A program made the translations under genes and the position numbers. From NCBI RefSeq assembly GCF_029227915.1, contig NC_079886.1:992001-1056000 (forward strand): 64,000 bases of DNA, given 5' to 3'. Shown one piece after another: positions 49,486-60,842 of this stretch (position 1 is its first letter; each line of letters starts with the position of its first letter). The stretch is from Hydractinia symbiolongicarpus. Its lineage: Eukaryota; Cnidaria; Hydrozoa; Anthoathecata; Hydractiniidae. Under the pieces are notes generated by a model. It had not been told where the DNA came from. It ran no database searches and worked only from the letters and a program-made list of their open reading frames with translations.

Positions 49486-51107
49486 GTCATGCGTTTTAGT
49501 GGTGAAAAAATAATTTAAAAAATCGTTCGGGAAATAAGTTTACTCCCTGGGTACCTTCTTTGTATAATTGTGACTATACGGGCCGAGTCCGGGATTTACG
49601 GGAAATCGCGGGTTTTCGTTTGCCGGCGATTAAACTTCTTTTATTCAGCGTCTTCTCAAAAATGAAATTATTTTTGAAAACTACAATTCTCATGCGTTTT
49701 AATGGTGAAAAAATAATTTAAAAAATCGTTCGGGAAATGAGTTTACTCCCTGGGTACCTTCTTTGTATAATTGTGACTATACGGGCCGAGTCCGGGATTT
49801 ACGGGAAATCGCGGGTTTTCGTTTGTCGGCGATTAAACTTCTTTTATTTAGCGTCTCATCAAAAATGAAAATATTGTTGAAAACTACAAGTCTCATGCGT
49901 TTTAGTGGTGAAAAAATAATTTAAAATATCGTTCGGGAAATGAGTTTACTCCCTGAGTACTTTCTTTGTATACTTTTGACTATACGGGCCGAGTACTGGA
50001 TTTACGGGAAATCGCGGGTTTTCGTTTGCCGGCGATTAAACTTCTTTTATTCAGCGTCTTCTCAAAAATGAAAACATTTTTGAAAACTACAATTCTCATG
50101 CGTTTTAGTGGTGAAAAATAATTTAAAAAATCGTACGGGAAATGAGTTTACTCCCTGGGTACTTTCTTTGTATACTTTTGATTATACGGGTCGTGTCCGG
50201 GATTTACGGGAAATCGCGGGTTTTCGTTTGGCGGCGATTAAACTTGTTTTATTTAGCGTCTCATCAAAAATGAAAACATTCTTGAAAACTACAAGTGTCA
50301 TGCGTTTTAGTGGTGAAAAAATAATTTAAAAAATCGTTCGGGAAATAAGTTTACTCCCTGGGTACCTTCTTTGTATAATTGTGACTATACGGGCCGAGTC
50401 CGGGATTTACGGGAAATCGCGGGTTTTCGTTTGCCGGCGATTAAACTTCTTTTATTCAGCGTCTTCTCAAAAATGAAATTATTTTTGAAAACTACAATTC
50501 TCATGCGTTTTAATGGTGAAAAAATAATTTAAAAAATCGTTCGGGAAATGAGTTTACTCCCTGGGTACCTTCTTTGTATAATTGTGACTATACGGGCCGA
50601 GTCCGGGATTTACGGGAAATCGCGGGTTTTCGTTTGTCGGCGATTAAACTTCTTTTATTTAGCGTCTCATCAAAAATGAAAATATTGTTGAAAACTACAA
50701 GTCTCATGCGTTTTAGTGGTGAAAAAATAATTTAAAATATCGTTCGGGAAATGAGTTTACTCCCTGAGTACTTTCTTTGTATACTTTTGACTATACGGGC
50801 CGAGTACTGGATTTACGGGAAATCGCGGGTTTTCGTTTGCCGGCGATTAAACTTCTTTTATTCAGCGTCTTCTCAAAAATGAAAACATTTTTGAAAACTA
50901 CAATTCTCATGCGTTTTAGTGGTGAAAAATAATTTAAAAAATCGTACGGGAAATGAGTTTACTCCCTGGGTACTTTCTTTATATACTTTTGACTATACGG
51001 GCCGAGTACTGGATTTACGGGAAATCGCAGGTTTTCGTTTGCCGGCGATTAAACTTCTTTTATTAAGCGTCTTATCAAAAATGAAAACATTTTTGAAAAC
51101 TACAAGT
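49486..51107 (+). repeat. tandem 4-monomer (811-bp) duplication
   Basis: 49486-50296 and 50297-51107 match at offset 811, including GGGAAATAAGTTTAC (49,528 and 50,339), AAAATGAAATTATTTTTG, TTTGTCGGCG with ATTGTTGAAAAC, GAGTACTGG, and a 1-bp shorter GTGAAAAATAATTT with CGTACGGG. The match runs about 140 bp left of 49,486 and stops near 50,175/50,986. Confidence 0.85.
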
Positions 51108-51513
51108 CTCATGCGTTTTAGTGGTGAAAAAATAATTTAAAAAATCGTTCGGGAAATGAGTTTACTCCCTGGGTACTTTCTTTGCATAGTTTTGACCATA
51201 CGGGCCGAGTCAGGGATTTACGGGAAATCGCGGGTTTTCGTTTGCCGGCGATTAAACTTCTTTTATTTAGCGTTTCATCAAAAATGAAAACATTCTTGAA
51301 AACTACAAGTGTCATGCGTTTTAGTGGTGAAAAAATAATTTAAAAAATCGTTCGGGAAATAAGTTTACTCCCTGGGTACCTTCTTTGTATAATTGTGACT
51401 ATACGGGCCGAGTCCGGGATTTACGGGAAATCGCGGGTTTTCGTTTGCCGGCGATTAAACTTCTTTTATTCAGCGTCTTCTCAAAAATGAAAACATTTTT
51501 GAAAACTACAATT

Positions 51514-52323
51514 CTCATGCGTTTTAATGGTGAAAAAATAATTTAAAAAATCGTTCGGGAAATGAGTTTACTCCCTGGGTACCTTCTTTGTATAATTGTG
51601 ACTATACGGGCCGAGTCCGGGATTTACGGGAAATCGCGGGTTTTCGTTTGCCGGCGATTAAACTTCTTTTATTCAGCGTCTCATCAAAAATGAAAACATT
51701 TTTAAAAACTACAAGTGTCATGCGTTTTAGTGGTGAAAAAATGATTTAAAAAATCCTTCGGGAAATGAGTTTACTCCCTGGGTACTCTCTTTGTCTACTT
51801 TTGATTATACGGGTCGTGTCCGGGATTTACGGGAAATCGCGGGTTTTCGTTTGCCGGCGATTAAACTTGTTTTATTTAGCGTCTCATCAAAAATGAAAAC
51901 ATTTTTGAAAACTACAAGTCACATGCGTTTTAGTGGTGAAAAAATAATTTAAAAAATCGTTCTGAAAATGAGTTTATTCACAGGGTACTTTCTTTGTATA
52001 CATTCAACTATACGGGCCGAGCCAGGGATTGACGGGAAAAGCGGGTTTCGATTGTCGGCGATTAAACTGCCTTCATTCGGCGTCTCATCAAAAATGTAAA
52101 CATTTTTGAATACTACAAGTCTCATTCGTTCTAGTGGTGCAGAAATAATTTGAAAAATCGTTCGGGAAATCAGTTTACTCCCTGGGTACTCTCTTTGTAT
52201 ACTTTTGATTATACGGGTCGTGTCTGGGATTTACGGGAAATCGCGGGTTTTCGTTTGGCGGCGAATAAACTTGTTTTATTTAGCGTCTCATCAAAAATGA
52301 AAACATTGTTGAAAACTACAAGT
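51514..52323 (+). repeat. four-monomer element V-S-G1-G2, copy 2
   Basis: It repeats 48676-49485. Private changes are GGGTTTCGATTGTCGG in G1 and GGCGAATAAACTTG in G2. Confidence 0.85.
52088..52109. repeat. 22-bp inverted repeat (10-bp arms)
   Basis: The G1 palindrome of copy 2. Confidence 0.88.
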
Positions 52324-53540
52324 CTCATGCGTTTTAGTGGTGAAAAAATAATTTGAAAAATCGTTCTGAAAATGAGTTTACCCACAAGGTACTTTCTTTG
52401 TATACATTCGACTATAGGGGCCAAGCCCGGGATTTACAGGAAATCGCGGGTTTTCGTTTGCTGGCCATTAAACTTCTTTTATTCAGCGTCTCATCAAAAA
52501 TGAAAATATTTTTGAAAACTACAAGTCTCATTCGCTTTAGTGGTGAAAAAATAATTTCAAAAATCGTTCGGGAAATGAGTTTACTCCCTGGGTACTTTCT
52601 TTGCATAGTTTTGATTATACGGGTCGTGTCCGGGATTTACGGGAAATCGCGGGTTTTCGTTTGCCGGCGATTAAACTTCTTTTACTTAGCGTCTCATCAA
52701 AAATGAAAATATTGTTGAAAACTACAAGTGTCATGCGTTTTAGTGGTGAAAAAATAATTTAAAATATCGTTCGGGAAATGAGTTTACTCCCTGAGTACTT
52801 TCTTTGTATACTTTTGACTATACGGGCCGAGTCCGGGATTTACGGGAAATCGCGGGTTTTCGTTTGCCGGCAATTAAACTTCTTTTATTTAGCGTCTCAT
52901 CAAAAATGAAAACATTGTTGAAAACTACAAGTCTCATGCGTTTTAGTGGTGAAAAAATAATTTGAAAAATCGTTCTGAAAATGAGTTTACCCACAAGGTA
53001 CTTTCTTTGTATACATTCGACTATAGGGGCCAAGCCCGGGATTTACAGGAAATCGCGGGTTTTCGTTTGCTGGCCATTAAACTTCTTTTATTCAGCGTCT
53101 CATCAAAAATGAAAATATTTTTGAAAACTACAAGTCTCATTCGTTTTAGTGGTGAAAAAATAATTTAAAAAATCGTTCGGGAAATGAGTTTACTCCCTGG
53201 GTACTTTCTTTGCATAGTTTTGATTATACGGGTCGTGTCCGGGATTTACGGGAAATCGCGGGTTTTCGTTTGCCGGCGATTAAACTTCTTTTATTTAGCG
53301 TCTCATCAAAAATGAAAATATTGTTGAAAACTACAATCTCATGCGTTTTAGTGGTGAAAAAATAATTTAAAATATCGTTCGGGAAATGAGTTTACTCCCT
53401 GAGTACTTTCTTTGTATACTTTTGACTATACGGGCCGAGTCCGGGATTTACGGGAAATCGCGGGTTTTCGTTTGCCGGCGATTAAACTTCTTTTATTTAG
53501 CGTCTCATCAAAAATGAAAACATTTTTGAAAACTACAAGT
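52324..53540 (+). repeat. tandem 3-monomer (609-bp) duplication with F-like monomers
   Basis: F-like monomers at 52324 and 52933 (CCCACAAGGTAC, GTTTGCTGGCCATT) and GCATAGTTTTGATTATACGG at 52,602 and 53,211 show offset 609. The first unit has CTCATTCGCTTTAG and AATTTCAAAAATCG, which removes a stop and produces the longest open frame in the window (52353-52706, 117 codons). The second has AATTTAAAAAATCG and is closed. One G is lost at 53,336. Confidence 0.85.
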
Positions 53541-54352
53541 CTCATGCGTTTTAGTGGTGAAAAAATAATTTAAAAAATCGTTCGGGAAATGAGTTTACTT
53601 CCTGGGTACTTTCTTTGTATACTTTTGACTATACGGTCCGAGTACGGGATTTACGGGAAATCGTCGGTTTTCGTTTGGCGGCGATTAAACTTCTTTTATT
53701 TAGCGTCTCATCAAAAATAAAAACATTTTTGAAAACTGCAAGTCTCATGCGTTTTAGTGGTGAAAAAATAATTTAAAAAATCGTTCGGGAAATGAGTTTA
53801 CTCCCCGAGTACTTTCTTTGTATACTTTTGACTATACGGGCCGAGTACCGGACTTACGGGAAATCGCGGGTTTTCGTTTGCCGGCGATTAAACTTCTTTT
53901 ATTCAGCGTCTCATCAAAAATGAAAACATTTTTGAAAACTGCAAGTCTCATGCGTTTTAGTGGTGAAAAAATAATTTAAAAAATCGTTCGGGAAATGAGT
54001 TTACTCCCTGGGTACTTTCTTTGCATAGTTTTGACCATACGGGCCGAGTCAGGGATTTACGGGAAATCGCGGGTTTTCGTTTGCCGGCGATTAAACTTCT
54101 TTTATTTAGCGTTTCATCAAAAATGAAAACATTCTTGAAAACTACAAGTGTCATGCGTTTTAGTGGTGAAAAAATAATTTAAAAAATCGTTCGGGAAATA
54201 AGTTTACTCCCTGGGTACCTTCTTTGTATAATTGTGACTATACGGGCCGAGTCCGGGATTTACGGGAAATCGCGGGTTTTCGTTTGCCGGCGATTAAACT
54301 TCTTTTATTCAGCGTCTTCTCAAAAATGAAAACATTTTTGAAAACTACAATT

Positions 54353-55162
54353 CTCATGCGTTTTAATGGTGAAAAAATAATTTAAAAAATCGTTCGGGAA
54401 ATGAGTTTACTCCCTGGGTACCTTCTTTGTATAATTGTGACTATACGGGCCGAGTCCGGGATTTACGGGAAATCGCGGGTTTTCGTTTGCAGGCGATTAA
54501 ACTTCTTTTATTCAGCGTCTCATCAAAAATGAAAACATTTTTGAAAACTACAAGTGTCATGCGTTTTAGTGGTGAAAAAATGATTTAAAAAATCCTTCGG
54601 GAAATGAGTTTACTCCCTGGGTACTCTCTTTGTCTACTTTTGATTATACGGGTCGTGTCCGGGATTTACGGGAAATCGCGGGTTTTCGTTTGCCGGCGAT
54701 TAAACTTGTTTTATTTAGCGTCTCATCAAAAATGAAAACATTTTTGAAAACTACAAGTCACATGCGTTTTAGTGGTGAAAAAATAATTTAAAAAATCGTT
54801 CTGAAAATGAGTTTATTCACAGGGTACTTTCTTTGTATACATTCAACTATACGGGCCGAGCCAGGGATTGACGGGAAAAGCGGGTTTCGGTTGTCGGCGA
54901 TTAAACTGCCTTCATTCGGCGTCTCATCAAAAATGTAAACATTTTTGAATACTACAAGTCTCATTCGTTCTAGTGGTGCAGAAATAATTTGAAAAATCGT
55001 TCGGGAAATCAGTTTACTCCCTGGGTACTCTCTTTGTATACTTTTGATTATACGGGTCGTGTCTGGGATTTACGGGAAATCGCGGGTTTTCGTTTGGCGG
55101 CGATTAAACTTGTTTTATTTAGCGTCTCATCAAAAATGAAAACATTGTTGAAAACTACAAGT
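54353..55162 (+). repeat. four-monomer element V-S-G1-G2, copy 3
   Basis: It repeats 51514-52323 at offset 2839; G1 here has GGGTTTCGGTTGTCGG as in copy 1, and V ends TTTGCAGGCG. Confidence 0.85.
54927..54948. repeat. 22-bp inverted repeat (10-bp arms)
   Basis: The G1 palindrome of copy 3. Confidence 0.88.
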
Positions 55163-55568
55163 CTCGTGCGTTTTAGTGGTGAAAAAATAATTTGAAAAAT
55201 CGTTCTGAAAATGAGTTTACCCACAAGGTACTTTCTTTGTATACATTCGACTATAGGGGCCAAGCCCGGGATTTACAGGAAATCGCGGGTTTTCGTTTGC
55301 TGGCCATTAAACTTCTTTTATTCAGCGTCTCATCAAAAATGAAAATATTTTTGAAAACTACAAGTCTCATTCGTTTTAGTGGTGAAAAAATAATTTAAAA
55401 AATCGTTCGGGAAATGAGTTTACTCCCTGGGTACTTTCTTTGCATAGTTTTGATTATACGGGTCGTGTCCGGGATTTACGGGAAATCGCGGGTTTTCGTT
55501 TGCCGGCGATTAAACTTCTTTTATTTAGCGTCTCATCAAAAATGAAAATATTGTTGAAAACTACAAGT

Positions 55569-57192
55569 CTCATGCGTTTTAGTGGTGAAAAAATAATTTA
55601 AAATATCGTTCGGGAAATGAGTTTACTCCCTGGGTACTTTCTTTGCATAGTTTTGACCATACGGGCCGAGTCAGGGATTTACGGGAAATCGCGGGTTTTC
55701 GTTTGCCGGCGATTAAACTTCTTTTATTTAGCGTTTCATCAAAAATGAAAACATTCTTGAAAACTACAAGTGTCATGCGTTTTAGTGGTGAAAAAATAAT
55801 TTAAAAAATCGTTCGGGAAATAAGTTTACTCCCTGGGTACCTTCTTTGTATAATTGTGACTATACGGGCCGAGTCCGGGATTTACGGGAAATCGCGGGTT
55901 TTCGTTTGCCGGCGATTAAACTTCTTTTATTCAGCGTCTCATCAAAAATGAAAACATTTTTGAAAACTACAAGTGTCATGCGTTTTAGTGGTGAAAAAAT
56001 GATTTAAAAAATCGTTCGGGAAATGAGTTTACTCCCTGGGTACTCTCTTTGTATACTTTTGATTATACGGGTCGTGTCCGGGATTTACGGGAAATCGCGG
56101 GTTTTCGCTTGGCGGCGATTAAACTTGTTTTATTTAGCGTCTCATCAAAAATGAAAACATTGTTGAAAACTATCAGTCTCATGCGTTTTAGTGGTGAAAA
56201 AATAATTTGAAAAATCGTTCTGAAAATGAGTTTACCCACAAGGTACTTTCTTTGTATACATTCGACTATAGAGGCCAAGCCCGGGATTTACAGGAAATCG
56301 CGGGTTTTCGTTTGCTGGCGATTAAACTTCTTTTATTCAGCGTCTCATCAAAAATGAAACCATTTTTGAAAACTACAAGTGTCATGCGTTTTAGTGGTGA
56401 AAAAATGATTTAAAAAATCGTTCGGGAAATGAGTTTACTCCCTGGGTACTTTCTTTGCATAGTTTTGACCATACGGGCCGAGTCAGGGATTTACGGGAAA
56501 TCGCGGGTTTTCGTTTGCCGGCGATTAAACTTCTTTTATTTAGCGTTTCATCAAAAATGGAAACATTCTTGAAAACTACAAGTGTCATGCGTTTTAGTGG
56601 TGAAAAAATAATTTAAAAAATCATTCGGGAAATCAGTTTACTCCCTGGGTACTTTTTTTGTATAGTTTTGACTATACGGGCCGAGTACGGGATTTACGGG
56701 AAATCGCGGGTTTTCGCTTGGCGGCGATTAAACTTGTTTTATTTAGCGTCTCATCAAAAATGAAAACATTGTTGAAAACTATCAGTCTCATGCGTTTTAG
56801 TGGTGAAAAAATAATTTGAAAAATCGTTCTGAAAATGAGTTTACCCACAAGGTACTTTCTTTGTATACATTCGACTATAGAGGCCAAGCCCGGGATTTAC
56901 AGGAAATCGCGGGTTTTCGTTTGCTGGCGATTAAACTTCTTTTATTCAGCGTCTCATCAAAAATGAAAACATTTTTGAAAACTACAAGTGTCATGCGTTT
57001 TAGTGGTGAAAAAATGATTTAAAAAATCGTTCGGGAAATGAGTTTACTCCCTGGGTACTTTCTTTGCATAGTTTTGACCATACGGGCCGAGTCAGGGATT
57101 TACGGGAAATCGCGGGTTTTCGTTTGCCGGCGATTAAACTTCTTTTATTCAGCGTCTCATCAAAAATGAAAATATTTTTAAATACTACAAGT
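55569..57192 (+). repeat. eight-monomer block with an internal 609-bp duplication
   Basis: F-like monomers at 56178 and 56787 with preceding TTTTCGCTTGGCGG (about 56,103 and 56,712) and AAAACTATCAGTC show offset 609. The two halves differ upstream: 56,040 is S-like (TACTCTCTTTG, GGGTCGTG), 56,650 is TTTTTTTGTATAGTTTTGAC, so the duplication is bounded near 56,095. Confidence 0.82.
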
Positions 57193-57598
57193 CTCATGGG
57201 CTTTAGTGGTGAAATAATAATTTAAAAAATCGTTCGGGAAATGAGTTTACACCCTGGGTACTTTCTTTGTATACTTTTGACTATACGGGCCGAGTCCGGG
57301 ATTTACGGGAAATCGCAGGTTTTCGTTTGCCGGCGATTAAACTTCTCTTATTCAGCGTCTCATCAAAAATGAAAATATTTTTAAATACTACAAGTCTCAT
57401 GGGCTTTAGTGGTGAAATAATAATTTAAAAAATCGTTCGGGAAATGAGTTTACACCCTGGGTACTTTCTTTGTATACTTTTGACTATACGGGCCGAGTCC
57501 GGGATTTACGGGAAATCGCAGGTTTTCGTTTGCCGGCGATTAAACTTCTTTTATTCAGCGTCTCATCAAAAATAAAAACATTTTTGAAAACTACAAGT
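57193..57598 (+). repeat. single-monomer tandem duplication (CATGGGC twins)
   Basis: Monomers 57193-57395 and 57396-57598 share CTCATGGGCTTTAG, GTGAAATAATAATT and GTTTACACCC, changes I saw nowhere else in the window. They differ at CTCTTATTCAGCG against CTTTTATTCAGCG and at the 3' end. This is the smallest and probably among the most recent events. Confidence 0.87.
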
Positions 57599-59626
57599 CT
57601 CATGCGTTTTAGTGGTGAAAAAATAATTTAAAAAATCGTTCGGGAAATGAGTTTACTCCCTGGGCACTTTCTTTGTATACTTTTGACTATGCGGGCCGAG
57701 TCCGGGGTTTACGGGAAATGGCGGGTTTTCGTTTGCCGGCTATTAAACTTCTTTTATTCAGCGTCTCATCAAAAATGAAAATATTTTTGAAAACTACGAG
57801 TCTCATGCGTTTTATTGGTGAAAAAATAATTTAAAAAATCGTTCGGGAAATGAATTTACTCCCTGGGTACTTTCTTTGCATACTTTTGACTATACGGGCC
57901 GAGTGCGGGATTTACGGGAAATCACGGGTTTTCGTTTGCCGGCGATTAAACTTCTTTTATTCCGCGTCTTATCAAAAATGAAAACATTTTTGAAAACTAC
58001 AAGTCTCATGCGTTTTAGTGGTGAAAAAATAATTTAAAAAATCGTTCAGGAAATGAGTTTACTCCTTGAGTACTTTCTTTGTATACTCTTGACTATACGG
58101 GCCGAGTACCGGATTAACGGAAAATCGCGGGTTTTCGTTTGCCGGCGATTAAACTTCTTTTATTCAGCGTCTCATCAAAAATGAAAACATTTTTGAAAAC
58201 TACAAGTGTCATGCGTTTTAGTGGTGAAAAAATGATTTAAAAAATCGTTCGGGAAATGAGTTTACCCACAAGGTACTTTCTTTGTATACATTCGACTATA
58301 GAGGCCAAGCCCGGGATTTACAGGAAATCGCGGGTTTTCGTTTGCTGGCGATTAAACTCCTTTTATTCAGCGTCTCATCAAAAATGAAAATATTTTTGAA
58401 AACTACAAGTCTCATCCGTTTTAGTGGTGAAAAAATAATTTAAAAAATCATTCGGGAAATCAGTTTACTCCCTGGGTACTTTTTTTGTATAGTTTTGACT
58501 ATACGGGCCGACTACGGGATTTACGGGAAAGCGCGGGTTTTCGTTTGCCGGCGATTAAACTTCTTTTATTCAGCGTCTCATCAAAAATGAAATTATTTTT
58601 GAAAACTACGAGTCTCATGCGTTTTAGTGGTGAAAAAATAATTTAAAAAATCGTTCGGGAAATGAATTTACTCCCTGGGTACTTTCTTTGCATACTTTTG
58701 ACTATACGGGCCGAGTGCGGGATTTACGGGAAATCACGGGTTTTCGTTTGCCGGCGATTAAACTTCTTTTATTCAGCGTCTTATCAAAAATGAAAACATT
58801 TTTGAAAACTACAAGTCTCATGCGTTTTAGTGGTGAAAAAATAATTTAAAAAATCGTTCAGGAAATGAGTTTACTCCTTGAGTACTTTCTTTGTATACTC
58901 TTGACTATACGGGCCGAGTACCGGATTAACGGAAAATCGCGGGTTTTCGTTTGCCGGCGATTAAACTTCTTTTATTCAGCGTCTTATCAAAAATGAAAAC
59001 ATTTTTGAAAACTACTAGTTTCATGCGTTTTAGTGGTGAAAAAATAATTTGAAAAATCGTTCTGAAAATGAGTTTACCCACAAGGTACTTTCTTTGTATA
59101 CATTCGCCTATAGGGGCCAAGCCCGGGATTTACAGGAAATCGCGGGTTTTCGTTTGCTGGCGATTAAACTTCTTTTATTTAGCGTTTCATCAAAAATGAA
59201 AACATTTTTGGAAACTACAAGTGTCATGCGTTTTAGTGGTGAAAAAATAATTTAAAAAATCGTTCGTGAAATGAGTTTACTCCCTGGGTACTTTCTTTGC
59301 ATAATTTTGACTATACGGGCCGAGTCCGGGATTTAGGGAAATCGCGGGTTTTCGTTTGCCGGCGAATAAACTTCATTTATTTAGCGTCTCATCAAAAATG
59401 AAAACATTTTTAAAAACTACAAGTCTCATGCGTTTTAGTGGTGAAAAAATAATTTAAAAAATCGTTCGGGAAATGAGTTTACTCCCTGGGTACCTTCTTT
59501 GTATAATTGTGACTATACGGGCCGAGTCCGGGATTTACGGGAAATCGCGGTTTTCGTTTGCCGGCGATTAAACTTCTTTTATTCAGCGTCTCATCAAAAA
59601 TGAAAACATTTTTGAAAACTACAAGT
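57599..59626 (+). repeat. ten-monomer block with 812-bp internal repeat
   Basis: The pair GCATACTTTTGAC/GAGTGCGGG plus CCTTGAGTAC/CTCTTGAC/CGGATTAACGGAAAATCG occurs at 57802-58207 and 58614-59019 (offset 812). An F-like monomer with ATTCGCCTATAG is at 59020, and a Q-like one with TTTAGGGAAATCG at 59223. The 3' monomer 59425-59626 has lost one G (ATCGCGGTTTTCG). Confidence 0.8.
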
Positions 59627-60438
59627 GTCATGCGTTTTAGTGGTGAAAAAATGATTTAAAAAATCGTTCGGGAAATGAGTTTACTCCCTGGGTACTCTCT
59701 TTGTATACTTTTGATTATACGGGTCGTGTCCGGGATTTACAAGAAATTGCGGGTTTTCGTTTGCCGGCGATTAAACTTGTTTTATTCAGCGTCTCATCAA
59801 AAATGAAAACATTTTTGAAAACTACAAGTCTCATGCGTTTTAGTGGTGAAAAAATAATTTAAAAAATCGTTTGGGAAATGAGTTTACTCCCTGGGTACTC
59901 TCTTTGTATACTTTTGATTATACGGGTCGTGTCCGGGATTTACGGGAAATCGCGGGTTTTCGTTTGCCGGCGATTAAACTTGTTTTATTTAGCGTCTCAT
60001 CAAAAATGAAAACATTTTTGAAAACTACAAGTCTCATGCGTTTTAGTGGTGAAAAAATGATTTAAAAAATCGTTCGGGAAATGAGTTTACTTCCTGGGTA
60101 CTCTCTTTGTATACTTTTGAGTATACGGGACGTGTCCGGGATTTACGGGAAATCGCGGGTTTTCGTTTGCCGGCGATTAAACTTGTTTTATTCAGCGTCT
60201 CATCAAAAATGAAAACATTTTTGAAAACTACAAGTCTCATGCGTTTTAGTGGTGAAAAAATAATTTAAAAAATCGTTCGGGAAATGAGTTTACTCCCTGG
60301 GTACTCTCTTTGTATACTTTTGATTATACGGGTCGTGTCCGGGATTTACGGGAAATCGCGGGTTTTCGTTTGCCGGCGATTAAACTTGTTTTATTTAGCG
60401 TCTCATCAAAAATGAAAACATTTTTGAAAACTACAAGT
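59627..60438 (+). repeat. run of four S-like monomers
   Basis: Four consecutive monomers (59627, 59830, 60033, 60236) all have TACTCTCTTTGTATAC and a GTGTCCGGG centre. Elsewhere S is embedded among other classes, so this looks like recent single-monomer amplification. Small private differences: ACAAGAAATTGCGGG, CGTTTGGGAAATG, GAGTATACGGGACGTG. Confidence 0.8.
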
Positions 60439-60842
60439 CTCATGCGTTTTAGTGGTGAAAAAATAATTTAAAAAATCGTTCTGAAAATGAGTTTATTCAC
60501 AGGGTATTTCTTTGTATACATTCAACTATACGGGCCGAGCCACGGATTTACTGGAAAAGCGGGTTTTTGGTTGTCGGCGATTAAACTGCCTTCATTCGGC
60601 GTCTCATCAAAAATGTAAACATTTTTGAATACTACAAGTCTCATTCGTTCTAGTGGTGCAGAAATAATTTGAAAAATCGTTCAGGAAATCTGTTTACTCC
60701 CTGGGTACTTTTTTTGTATACTTTTGACTATACGGGCCAAGTACGGGATTTACGGGAAAGCGCGGGTTTTCGTTTGCCGGCGATTAAACTTCTTTTATTC
60801 AGCGTCTCATCAAAAATGAAAATATTTTTGAAAACTACGAGT
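60439..60842 (+). repeat. diverged G1/G2 monomer pair, copy 4
   Basis: It has ATTCAACTATAC, AACTGCCTTCATTCGGCG, CTCATTCGTTCTAG and TGCAGAAATAATTTG like the other three, but with GGGTATTTC, GCCACGGATTTACTGG and GGTTTTTGG, so it is the most different copy. G2 continues here into a GAAAGCGCGGG centre rather than the S-like centre of copies 1-3. Confidence 0.83.
60607..60628. repeat. 22-bp inverted repeat (10-bp arms)
   Basis: The G1 palindrome of copy 4. Confidence 0.88.

Larger units (their letters stand above)
51108..53946 (+). repeat. 14-monomer HOR unit (2839 bp)
   Basis: It opens with a U-like monomer (GCATAGTTTTGACCATACGGG, cut here as GCATAGTTTTGAC and CATACGGG; GAGTCAGGG), continues through the V-S-G1-G2 element (51514-52323), two 3-monomer F-containing units (52324 and 52933), and three ordinary monomers. 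The first eight monomers recur at 53947-55568 at offset 2839. Confidence 0.85.
53947..55568 (+). repeat. truncated copy (8 monomers) of the 14-monomer HOR
   Basis: It matches 51108 onward at offset 2839 through the V-S-G1-G2 element (54353-55162) and an F-like monomer (55163), then returns at 55569 to the opening U-like monomer, so six monomers of the 14-mer are absent. The monomer at 55569 starts T-like (AAAATATCG) and becomes U-like (GCATAGTTTTGACC, GAGTCAGGG), marking the junction. Confidence 0.84.

Noticed and set aside
52353-52706. Open frames of 62-117 codons on both strands throughout the window as genes
   Set aside because: They recur once per monomer class, start mostly at TTG or at chance ATG, end at the same monomer stop, and overlap on opposite strands. 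The 203-bp period changes frame at each monomer. No family motif, signal peptide or ribosome-binding context is seen.
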